DNA of 64,000 bases from Haliclystus octoradiatus (Eukaryota > Cnidaria > Staurozoa > Stauromedusae > Haliclystidae): positions 12,403,178 to 12,467,177 of the forward strand of contig OU744454.1 in NCBI GenBank assembly GCA_916610825.1. Reading direction: 5' to 3'. A model generated the notes under the pieces. It made no database searches. It was not told the origin of the DNA and was given only the letters and a program-made list of their open reading frames with translations. Of the stretch, positions 23,301 through 31,512 are shown one piece after another. The translations under genes and the position numbers were made by a program. The stretch's first letter is position 1; each line of letters opens with the position of its first letter.

Positions 23301-24048
23301 TGTACATACTTTCCACATAGCTAGATATAATGTTCTTATTTCAAGTAAAAAATTTCATAAGGTCTTGCTTTATTGGCAAAAAGTTCTTTAAAGCTAGTAC
23401 CTTCTTTGCATTATAATCACATTTTAAAAATTTCATTCAAACAATGACAATTTGGCAAGTTTCCAATTAACATGCTTGTACAGTTTCCTCTCTGGATAGT
23501 GTAGCCGGTGGAATATATGACGTATTGATAGATAGCACCACACATACAGTAGAAGTCGATTAGATGATATAGAATTGTAGTAATAATAATTGTAGCTGGC
23601 CACCAACTGGGGGGAGGATAAATGTAGGGTTAATATGACCATTGACAAACAAAGCCTCTATGAAGGTGGACCAGCTTTGTTAATATAAGTGTGTTGTCAC
23701 CACGAAGAGCAGACGTGAAGAGAGTTAATACACTACAGACAGTGATTTACATTTACAAGGTATACCTGATTACAAACTGGAACGTCACAGTTAATTGTTT
23801 TTAAATAGATATAAAACAATCTACTACTATACCATCGGCTCAGTATTGAAAAGAGGAAAGTGTTTGACCGCTGCTCACCAGTTGCAATTGCTAACTACTT
23901 TCTAGTATCAATCAATTATCATGTGGTAATTGACTTTTTTTGTTGTTTCTTAACGAGACATTTTTTTTGTCTGTAGGAGTTTATAGAAGATTACAAACGG
24001 TTCCAGGATCACACTAAAGGTTACCATTCAGATTTTCTTATCCCTTGA
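5348..24048 (+). CDS. Coiled-coil host protein, last four exons
   Basis: Four exons form one continuous reading frame: 5348-5593 (acceptor ttgattcag, donor gttagt, phase 0), 6916-7043 (acceptor after a pyrimidine run, donor gtaaaa, phase 2), 22415-22484 (acceptor tttatttaag, donor gtaagt, phase 0) and 23977-24048, ending LIP-stop. Every phase matches its neighbour. Together they give about 171 C-terminal residues. They are rich in E, K, Q, R and L with heptad-like spacing, for example QREEDLRKELQ, KELHLKLTEDFDRKRQ and IQELEYLLSSEIS, so a coiled-coil tail is likely. The 5' exons are not seen and are probably left of 5348 or outside the window. I do not recognise the family; centrosomal or tethering coiled-coil proteins are only a guess. 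The third intron, 7044-22414, is 15.4 kb and carries most of the mobile DNA of this region. Confidence 0.72.
5594..6915. other. Intron of the coiled-coil gene
   Basis: The intron is 1.3 kb and AT-rich. A short open frame at 5717-5920 (containing ELSDPTINTRKDYI) and the hammerhead-like segment at 6026-6057 may be debris of a retroelement. Nothing else is recognised. Confidence 0.5.
6026..6057 (+). other. Hammerhead-like core (ctgaaga ... cgaaac)
   Basis: The segment begins ctgaagatgc and ends with cgaaacg. The two blocks flank a short potential stem (gca/tgc). The hammerhead core consensus is CUGAUGA and GAAA around stem II, so one core base differs. Penelope-like elements are known to carry hammerhead motifs, and a Penelope relic lies 1.3 kb upstream. 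Stems I and III were not convincingly found, so an active ribozyme is unlikely. Confidence 0.25.
7238..7281. repeat. (CAT/CAC)n microsatellite
   Basis: This is a run of atc/acc triplets just upstream of the first LINE ORF. It may lie at the insertion side of that LINE. Confidence 0.8.
7433..9545 (+). pseudogene. LINE ORF1, three frame segments
   Basis: The first segment (7433-8071) has an N-terminal globular region ending in a TVMTSGKELTLFINKYFDKIK stretch, similar in style to ORF1 N-terminal domains of other invertebrate LINEs, followed by a Thr/Pro/Ser-rich linker. The second (8139-8681) has a coiled coil (about 200-300 codons from the ORF start) and then LDLLIVADSHIRHVIP, which resembles block I of SGNH-type esterases found in CR1-like ORF1 proteins. 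The third (9021-9545) is a polar C-terminus rich in Q, P and N. A CA microsatellite has expanded inside the ORF at 8985-9004. At least two frame changes separate the segments, so no full-length protein is made. Confidence 0.65.
8985..9004. repeat. (AC)n microsatellite inside LINE ORF1
   Basis: This is an uninterrupted run of about ten AC dinucleotides within the decayed ORF1. It marks one of the places where the reading frame changes. Confidence 0.9.
9803..12842 (+). pseudogene. LINE ORF2 (endonuclease and reverse transcriptase), broken
   Basis: It begins at an ATG at 9803, reading LTFTFWNINGLGSKL, and then DVISLSEKW. This is the usual start of a LINE apurinic endonuclease. VGGDLNARLG and LLSDHCSINLSL are the catalytic GDxN and SDH motifs. 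The reverse transcriptase shows SWKESFILPLFKSG, AQGGFQKNKRTADHL, CFIDLKKAFDTVWH, a FADDI box at about 12080 and ENYKYLGF. An in-frame stop after EKWTQRS and several later stops and shifts show that it is dead. The thumb region continues as KILNVRKNSSKIAVRAELG before similarity is lost near 12.87 kb. Confidence 0.8.
13852..14343 (+). pseudogene. LINE ORF2 C-terminal fragment
   Basis: Two overlapping-frame pieces read TRWLDYWHYEIGINLQLL, and then NIPYEDRLCPHCDSDSIDDE followed by IHLLFNC. The CxxC...H....C pattern is the terminal zinc-binding end of many LINE ORF2 proteins. It could be the tail of the LINE upstream with extra DNA inserted, or the end of another copy. Confidence 0.6.
14765..18850 (+). 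mobile_element. L2/CR1-type LINE with 2A-like ORF2 start, decayed
   Basis: About 0.95 kb of gene-free 5' sequence (14765-15720) precedes an ORF2 that runs to 18681. A short 3' UTR follows, and the element ends in a gatgatga repeat (18822-18850), a terminal microsatellite as is usual for L2/CR1-type elements. The 5' boundary is approximate and was placed where the coding-poor but distinct sequence begins after the preceding LINE tail. There are few breaks, so this copy is younger than the LINE upstream. Confidence 0.75.
15661..18681 (+). pseudogene. LINE ORF2: 2A-like peptide, endonuclease, reverse transcriptase
   Basis: The frame opens at 15661 after a TAA. It gives a hydrophobic run and then LLLAGDIESNPGP, whose DIESNPGP (15739-15762) fits the 2A consensus DxExNPGP. 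The endonuclease follows (LKICHLNSG, DVLCLTETWLS, YRQPQ, ILGDFNIN, LADHQMNY). The reverse transcriptase has YRPISVLPIISKILEK, YGFRKNHSTDG, SIDLKKAFDTVDH, GVPQG plus SILGP, YADDTLLY and LMQYLGVLID, with a C-terminus ending KWNDLP...FKRLIGKHL. The frame changes near 16.03 kb, at the TAATG at 16571-16575, near 17.69 kb and in the VPQGS box, so the copy is broken. Family and order of domains are clear. Confidence 0.85.
19275..19494 (+). mobile_element. tRNA-derived SINE, 220 bp, with 13-bp target duplication
   Basis: The head (19275-19353) contains a pol III A box (tagctcagtgg) and B box (ggttcaattcc). Its acceptor-like ends pair, but its anticodon stem is poor, so it is a tRNA-derived promoter rather than a tRNA. 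A unique body follows, then an A-rich tail (caaaaacaaaaaa). The direct repeats aacttgtaggcct (19262-19274) and aacttgtgggcct (19495-19507) flank it. The related repeat at about 32795 has the same target sequence without the insert, which confirms the boundaries. Confidence 0.88.
20280..20351 (-). pseudogene. tRNA-Asp(GTC)-like sequence, degenerate
   Basis: The sequence is 72 nt and matches the intact tRNA-Asp at 22029-22100 over the D, anticodon (GTC) and most of the T arm. The 3' acceptor strand reads ccaggga instead of ccgagga, which gives a mismatch and a wobble, and the T stem has an A-G mismatch. A TTTT run follows. It is probably a decaying copy. Confidence 0.75.
21089..21788. mobile_element. 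Possible short inverted-repeat element (~700 bp)
   Basis: The left end ccggtttccacttgacgaaa is matched in inverse at 21755-21788 (gcgaatttttcgccaattgg followed by aaaccgg). The interior has repeated ctgcagcgaaaa palindromes. No target duplication was found. Copies of the left end occur at 33602 and 47980 without an obvious right end, so the boundaries are uncertain. Confidence 0.4.
22029..22100 (-). tRNA. tRNA-Asp(GTC)
   Basis: The 72-nt cloverleaf has a fully paired acceptor stem (tcctcgg/ccgagga), D arm gtatagtggtcaagtat, anticodon stem ccccgc/gcgggg-type pairing around a ctGTCac loop, and T arm ccggggttcaattcc. No CCA is encoded, as expected in a eukaryote. A run of six T directly downstream is a pol III terminator. 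It lies antisense in an intron of the coiled-coil gene. Confidence 0.93.
22101..22240 (+). repeat. SINE body fragment next to the tRNA-Asp
   Basis: From the end of the tRNA-Asp, the plus strand resembles the body of the 19275 SINE. Matching landmarks are the catat..caaat start and gcagctaaggctaattactt followed by tggtc and aactcatctt. Here the tRNA-like head is replaced by an intact tRNA-Asp in the opposite orientation. Confidence 0.5.
22323..22353. repeat. (GTT)n microsatellite
   Basis: About ten GTT triplets lie 60 bases upstream of the 22415 exon acceptor. Confidence 0.9.
23190..23720. repeat. Uninterrupted copy of the repeat that holds the nested BEL insertion
   Basis: This segment is homologous to 33990-34540 joined to 42190-42310. 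Shared landmarks are ctgatacctacatga, cttggaataagaatgtacat, cctctctggatagt and gtagggttaatatga. It lacks the inverted-repeat transposon and the BEL element, so it serves as an empty site for both. It lies in the last intron of the coiled-coil gene. Confidence 0.75.
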
Positions 24049-26117
24049 TGAATCAGTGGATTAAATAAAGTGATGGCAATTCAATGCCGAATAATTAATA
24101 AATAATCATAACGAATAATTAATGAATGCCTGAGATATCTTGTTGTTGTTTTCGTTTTGCTTATTGTGAATATTCCATTGACTTATTGTCATTACCTGGT
24201 TGTCTTCCTTATCGAGTGTCAGTATACAGGTTTCAGTGAAATGTTGACCGCTTCAGCGCTACTAATATTCAATATTAGATATTAAGCTATTTCATTAAAC
24301 CGGGCATTAATCACCGGCGAAAAAATACAATTCAATATGGGAATTCGTTACTTAACGGTCCCTATAAAGACAAACTACAGAAAGGTAGGCTGCCAATTTA
24401 TTCGATATGCAAGTCAACAGACACCATTTTAATAATACCATCATCTCCACATGGTTCATTGAAGATCATTTACATGAAATACTAAAACATGAAATGGGAC
24501 GCTATTTGGAAGAGCATGCTTTGGATAGAAAATCATATTTCAGGGTTAATCTGAAACTTTCTGGATAATCCCGAATTGAGTGACAAATCATATCGAATAG
24601 TAAAAAATATATAATTACGTATATTTTTCTGCTCGGTATACACTAAAAGTATTTGTGCTTAGAACAAGATAATATGGTCTTAAAACTAGCGCATGTTTTC
24701 TTGAAACGTTCACATAACTTCAACATTTTTGGCAAAAAAAGCCGAAGCAGAATGGATTACCTAATGCATAAAGAAAATTATGAATTTTGTTTATAAAGGA
24801 TATTGAGCAGCTTTTGTAGAAACATAATTCAAATATTAAGATTTTGTAAATTGTAAGTTTCATTATGTAAATAGTTAATTGCTTTGTAAACATTTACTTG
24901 AAATGACTAATGAATCTTACGAAGCATTGTTATCAATAAATAGAATTAATTGTTGTCGCCTGTGTTTACCACTGGCGGTTGTGATTTCATCAACACGCTT
25001 CTCTTTATGTTTGATTCAGATTTATCTGATTATTGTATAAGCATGATGTATAGTTTTATTTTTGTAAAATATTTAGCATTAAAATTACATTAAATTAATG
25101 TGTAGATTTTGAATTTGTCATCATTATTGAAAAATATAATTATTTATAAGTATCGTTGATAAACTTTTAAAACCTGTTCCAGAGTTCTTTTCTTTCAATG
25201 TATGAATAAGTTGTAAAAGTTTATTTGAAAGTTACTTGCCCGTTTCATGTTTCCAATGCATACAGAACTTTTCACTGAGCAGTCTCGTCATTTCTCGAAT
25301 GAGAGTCGAAGATTTGACATTTTGTCGACATACTATTCTCTGGGTCGATGGTGGAATTGAATTGAAAGCATCGTTTATCCAATCGAGAATAATGAGTGCA
25401 TTTCATTCTCGATAAATCGTCAATTTCGTACAATGGCTTTCTAATCAATTGCGATTGATCTTTTGTTGAATATATTCTGGCTATTGCTATAACCAAGATA
25501 ATATAATAGAAGCAAGATAGTCTAACCCGGATTTGTGTTTTGAAGAGTTTTCAACAGGCCATAGTATTATCTTAACTATGTGAAAATCAACCAAATAAAA
25601 TGTAATAAGTATTAAATAATTCAAATTTTATAAACAACAACTTTTTCCGACATCAATAACATCCTCAAAAGTCTATCTTGATTGACCCAATAACTCCATA
25701 CTGCTGCTATACGGGGACGTGCCACTTTTTTTTGGGTCCTTATTCCAGCTGAGAAATATAGTTTTTGGGTAAGAAATTTCAGAATATTAAACTTTTTGGG
25801 TCCCATTTCGATTTTGTAGATAATTTTGGAAAAAACTGAATTTGAAGGCTGAAAACTGAAAACTGGATTTGAATTTTACCCATAAAAATGGAACTATTCC
25901 CGCATAGAGCCTATATGAAAGTACTCTCCCTGGACTTTTTGGTAGCATTTTTAAATTTTTAATACAATTTGGGAATCTTTGAAAGGGGATTATTGGGACT
26001 TTTTGGGTACTTCACATTTTTCCAAAGTGGCACCCCCAATCAATGCGGCACTTGGAGTTACCCCCCAGGGCCCAATGTTGATCATTTCCAAACATTTTGA
26101 TCCATTCTGCTACGGCA
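24049..26117. other. Downstream of the coiled-coil gene, no gene seen
   Basis: Several aataa(a)-like polyadenylation candidates lie just after the stop (24063-24122). Bases 25375-25495 are homologous to 48400-48515. 25.7-26.0 kb repeats a tttttggg motif several times. Short open frames at 25272-25806 show no recognisable protein. Confidence 0.5.
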
Positions 26118-27372
26118 AAATCACTGAGAACTGGCCTCAAAAGCAATTTTAAGATCATCTCGCTTTGATGCGAAAAAATTTCCGAGGGTCAGATCATCAA
26201 TCAAACAAAACCGGGTTTCATGATATCATCTTAAAGAGTTTCGAATGACCAGCAGCCTTTGCTTTGTTTTGTTGTCTTGATCACAAGAAACGAGGCTAAT
26301 CCTCTGGAAAGTGACGTCAGCGCTCACGTCAGAGGATTGTCCTCGTGGTTGTTGCTACGGAAAGACACGACAGAAAGCTCGATAAAATAGTCTGGTTTAT
26401 TAATTTCAGTTTTGGATAAATCTCAATTCTTACTTGTCGAAACGCAAAGTCTTATGGCTATAGATAGCCAACAAATGTATACGGCTCAAAAATAAATAGC
26501 GGAATGGGAGTCACAGTCCAATTATCTGTCTGAGAAGTTTGACGCAAATCAAAACAACTTGGATAAAATGTACTTTCAATTCAACACTAAATAAATTCAT
26601 ATGATTCTAAATTTTACAATTTACGTGCATATATACTGCAGAAAAACAATGCAATATAAAACAAATATAGGTATGTTACTAACTATTTTTAGACGGAGCC
26701 TACGTCTTTACAAACATAATTTGGAGTCAATGATCAAAGTATCCGCATTAAAAATTGAATTCACCTGGTGTTATAATTTCATTTTGTTTCGGCGATAAAT
26801 TTCGATTTTGAATGCTAACAAATCTCTTCCCGTTCTTTCAATCCCTAATATTATTGTATAAAGTAAACACCAACATGAAATTTTGAATCAGTCGAGTTCA
26901 GTTCTAGCTTTCAACTCTGTCGTCCTTCCTCAATTCGTATGACGCTAGTAGCATAGCAAGTGAATTGATTTTCGTGGTACACATTTATTCAAGCGTCGAA
27001 AGCCCTGACGACGTCCACCTCTATTGCTCTTGTAACTTTTCAAACCAGTTCGTTGATAAATAACTTGGCAGAATCACAGAATGCTTCCATGTTCGTTTTA
27101 CGAAATGTTTTGCAAAATCGAGCGTGTGTGCAAAGGAGACACAAAGGCGGGCCGTATATCATGAAAACGAGTGATTGAAATCTGGGTCCAGATTTCAAAG
27201 ACAAAAATATGCAAAGGCTGCTGGTCATTTTATGGTCTTTAACTGCACGAATAAATGTTTTTCTTTGCACAAGATGCTAATTTTGTTTGTTTGATAATCT
27301 GAACCCCGAAATATTTTTGCATCAAAACGAGATGATCTTAAAATAGCTTTTGATGCCAATTCTCAGTGATTT
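26118..27372. mobile_element. Element with ~175-bp terminal inverted repeats (1.25 kb)
   Basis: Bases 26118-26290 and 27180-27372 are inverted repeats. Both begin aaatcactgaga and share ttttaagatcatctcg, tttgatgc and gaccagcagcctttgc at matching positions. Arm identity is about 80% by eye. The interior encodes nothing recognisable. No target duplication is evident, so this is either an old non-autonomous DNA transposon or an inverted duplication. Confidence 0.6.
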
Positions 27373-28710
27373 ATAGTCAACTCAATTTATGATTATTAAA
27401 TGTGGAAATGCACCATTTTAGCATGCACTGATTAAATTAGACCTATACGCAGGAGTCAGTATGTTTCAATGCTTCAATATGCAAGCAAGACAGTTTTCAC
27501 CAGAGGGTAAAACATTCGCAAGCATTTATACATCTGATAGGAGGTAATAGAATAGTCTAGAGAGAATCAAGGAATTGGCCAATGATATTAGATAAAAAAA
27601 ATGGTAACATCAACTGTTGATCGGCACTAAAATGTTTAAGCAAAAAATGAAACCCAATAAAATGTATTTAGTTGAGCTGTACGTGGGTTGAAACTACATG
27701 CCAATATATATAATGTCTTATACCTAACAGAAAGGCTTCTCTGAGATTAATCTGAGAGTAATATCCTGACCAGAGGGGACCTGATCGAGCAAAGAAAAGG
27801 GCTAAGTCAAAATGTTGATCATAAAATTGATTGAACGAAAAACGAAACCCAGTACAATGTATTATATCGAGCTGTACGTGGGTACAAACTACATGTTGTA
27901 ATATAAAATATCACGGATGCGCTAAATAGGTAGGCTTCTCCGAAATTAATCTGAGATTAATATCCTGAACAAAGGTGTATGGAGTCAGAATTTTCAGACT
28001 CTGAATCCGACATTACTCTTTACAGCTGGGTTCGACTTTATGTCCGACTCTCACAATGTAAGAAAATGAAACTCCAAACAATTTCAATGTCAATTTCAAC
28101 AATTTCAAAACTCGTTTTTTGTAGCCTCTTCGTAGAACTATGCAGGTAAATTTTAAACTTCGCATTCTTCATTAAGAAATTACCAGGATTGTATTCTGTT
28201 GTCCGGCTCCGACTCGTTCTCCTGTTGAAATGTGAATAGTTCTGCCGGAGTTGGAGTTTGACTCTGGCTCATGTACACAATTGATATCTATTGTATAATT
28301 TAGAATGAGTTACTAGTAATGTTGCTCCATACTACAAAGACAAGACAACATTACTTTCTGCTAAATCTCATTTATAGCGTTTGCATATAGATTAAAAACA
28401 AATATACATTATATATTGATCATGTGTTCTTTATAGTCTACAAACATTATTGTATATATTGAATGAAAACTATGATAATGATATAGTAATGTGGTTATAT
28501 AAGTAAAGTACAATATCGCAATTAATTATATATGCCCCGTGCTCTAATGTATTCAGTTGAAACAATTTGAAATTCGTTTACATGTCATTAAAGAGTGAAT
28601 ATAATATATTTCGTAATTGATTGCATATAGCTTGTTACAACGTTATCATATAAAAGTGCACATAGTCTGTATAGTTGCAAAGCGTTGTTCAAAAGAAAGT
28701 AAAATGGTGC

Positions 28711-31320
28711 TTAATTCAATGATTTTGGTTTGATTTTCATTTCAGCGGCTCTAAGTGAACAATTACCCTTCCATGCTTTCCAAATAATTCCTTGCCAATC
28801 ACATGTTGGTTCTGATTTATTGTATTTACCATTAAGATTAACTGGGTGACAGTGTTTGTACCACCATCCACCATGATTAGAATCAGCGCAATGTTTGTTT
28901 GTTGAGGCATCCACATCATAATCATAGGTGGAGAATTTTATATTGTTATGTTGAGTAAACGAATCAACAGCATCACCTATATAAAATTAATGAACAGTGA
29001 AAAGGTAGACAAAGCGTTCCAATTGTGTCATGAAAAACTGTCAAATAATCATGCGTGAAATTTTAGGACTTCTGACTTCTGAAATGCAGAATTAGAATGT
29101 ATATTATTTACCCTATGACATCATAAAGGTAGTAAATGATACGTGCAAACTACCAACTTACCTGAATATCCACCAATCGTAAGCCTGTAATCATCCAATT
29201 CATTGCCAACTTGGAAGGTTTCATATTCAGCATATCTGTGCTCATCACCAAACCAAAGGTCAATGCGAAGGATGTGTGGTCGATTAGTAGTGATACCATA
29301 AATGGCATCCAATCAAAACCAAAACTCAAGGTTAATACTTCCGAACTTACTCTTATACTCAGTTCTGTTTCTTCTGAAATTTTCACTTCCATCAATTCGA
29401 CGTTGAATCACCATCCATCCTTAAATAAATTACAATTAAGGCGGGTAAAACTTATGAAACGATAATTTAAAACATGACGTATCCGAGTCTGAAATTAAAT
29501 TCTAAAAATATGGACTTATTCCTAGCAATTGGATTGGTCGTTGAGCGTGCTGTGCAAGGTAAAGTTCGATGAAGAGTGGCGAGATTGAAACATGGTATTG
29601 TGGCTTCAAAACAAAGAAAGAAAATAATCGGAATTACAGAAAAAAAATTTAAGTTTTGGACAATGGCCTCATTTTCATTTCGATCTGTAATGAATTTCCT
29701 TTCAGTTTTAAGCTGCTAGCAAAGGTGTATATTAGATCAAATTTCGCTGAGAAAAAGTGAGCTTTAACCTCTAGCCTTATGCCTCGGTCGTATGACAAAA
29801 ATTAAGTCTGAATTGTCAACGCGCAGCCGTATATGTCTTGGCTCTTCTTAATGTAATTCCCACTAGACAATCTCATATCCCATCACAATTAGATGGTACT
29901 CATCCTTATGATCAGTTCAATGCTGAGTTGTACTTCAGAGGAGTTGAATTAAAGTAGATCAGCTCTTCGACTTGAAATGATGCATCTTCTAAACGTATGG
30001 CCTGTTCCATCTAAAAGTAGATTTCTTATGATTCGAATGCTTTCGCTTTCAGTGTGATTTTTCATTCGATCAAATTATTCATTTACATCCTGGATGCTGG
30101 TGATAATTAACTTTTAATCAAGACGATATTTAAATTTACCTCCATCAGTTGTTTCCATGTCACAGAAGGCTGAGAGAAATTGACCGTTCCCAAGTACCAG
30201 TGTGTATACACCACTTTTGTTATTCCCACGCTCTTTCAGTGTCTTGCAATCAGCAGCAGGCTATATCAAAGCAAGAAACAACCTCCTCTTAAGTTCTCGA
30301 ACTATTATCAAATACACGAGTAACAATTATATATGAAAATACACATATCAATAGATTTTTAAATGTTGTTAATTCACTTAATGCATAGAATATTGTTAGT
30401 TAGAAGGTTGAAACAATTCAAAACTTTGCCATCCTTATTCCCAAATCCTCAAATACTATTTAACAATATTTTCTCTGATATTTAACAGTTAATAGTAGAA
30501 ATATAGGTATATACTTGTTGATAATGATCGAGAGCTGCCGTGATCATTTTGACGATATCTATCATTAACTGTTTATAATCAATAACTATAACAGGTCAGT
30601 TCTGTGATACATAATCATAAAATGAGTTTCAATGTATTCAAATGCATTAGAAACGTGATTTCCAACTGCCTCTTTACCCCCATAACGGTAATAAAATAAG
30701 GAACGGTCAATACAGGTTTATATTTGAGCGCTGTTTGACCATGGTTTCATCGAAATGCTCTATTTTCACATTGACCTGCTAGTTGATGACTAGATGAATT
30801 TGTTGAAATCTACAGAATTAACATTGAAAACTATGTTAGTTAAAAGTTTCTTGATTTATCAAGATTTTGTAAGCAAATAACAAATGTTTCAAGAAGAATG
30901 ACTATACGATAAAAAAATTAGATTAAATATGATGATATATAACAATGACAATTCTGATGAGATGAAATTTCATGCAAACCATACCTTCACAATTACAATC
31001 TTCTTCAAATATGTTGAATTTTCCTGTTTCTTTAAATCATCATTTCCTTCCCCACCAATAAAATCAAACAAATGACATTCGATTTTATTAGAAGAATTAA
31101 TCCCTCTAATAATTGTTAACCCAAGACATTGATTATCGCCATCACAATATGTGGTGCATGATATTGTAGATACGTATTCAATTTCACGGTAGGGTTTTCC
31201 GATCAATGCCACTCCAATATGCTTCGTAAAGGTCGATGTTGATAAGGTTGAATTATGTTTAGATATCACTTGCTCTGATAAACTTAATAAAATCAACAGA
31301 AACAAAACGAAAGCGGCCAT
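28711..31320 (-). pseudogene. Fibrinogen-related PAN-FBG gene, copy 1, with an in-frame stop
   Basis: Exons on the minus strand are 31320-30985, 30260-30140, 29419-29162 and 28976-28711. Phases are 0, 1 and 1, as in copies 2 and 3, and all splice sites are GT/AG. The first exon gives a signal peptide, a CxxxC...C...C PAN/apple-like stretch and a polar end. The other exons give a fibrinogen C-terminal domain (DCKTLKERG, SGVYTL, FCDMETTDGGW, WMVIQRRIDGS, FSTYDYD, HGGWWY, MKIKPKSLN). In exon 3 the motif FWLGLDA is FWF-stop-LDA: a TGA at 29313-29315 replaces the Gly codon seen in the other copies. The expected Asp of DCA is His. Apart from this stop the gene would encode 326 residues. It may be a recent pseudogene or an allele. 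Readthrough is possible but unproven. Confidence 0.85.
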
Positions 31321-31424
31321 CGCAGATGGTTCCTGTCGTTTATAGTTTTGTACGTAAAGGTATTTCATTATGAGATTACTAATTGCAGCTATCTTTGAAT
31401 TTATGGTAAATTATTTATTATCGA

Positions 31425-31512
31425 CGCTTATATCCTGCAGTATATAAGTGCTGTGAGATTGATTATAACTGTTCCCGTTTAATACTTCACAAAACATCTG
31501 TCATGGACAAAT
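31425..31512 (-). promoter_or_regulatory. TATA promoter block of fibrinogen-type copy 1
   Basis: On the minus strand, cacttatatactgcaggata followed by taagcg gives two overlapping TATA-like boxes about 110-130 bases upstream of the MAAF start. About 75 bases here are essentially identical in all three gene copies, while the following 5' UTR of copy 3 differs. Confidence 0.6.
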
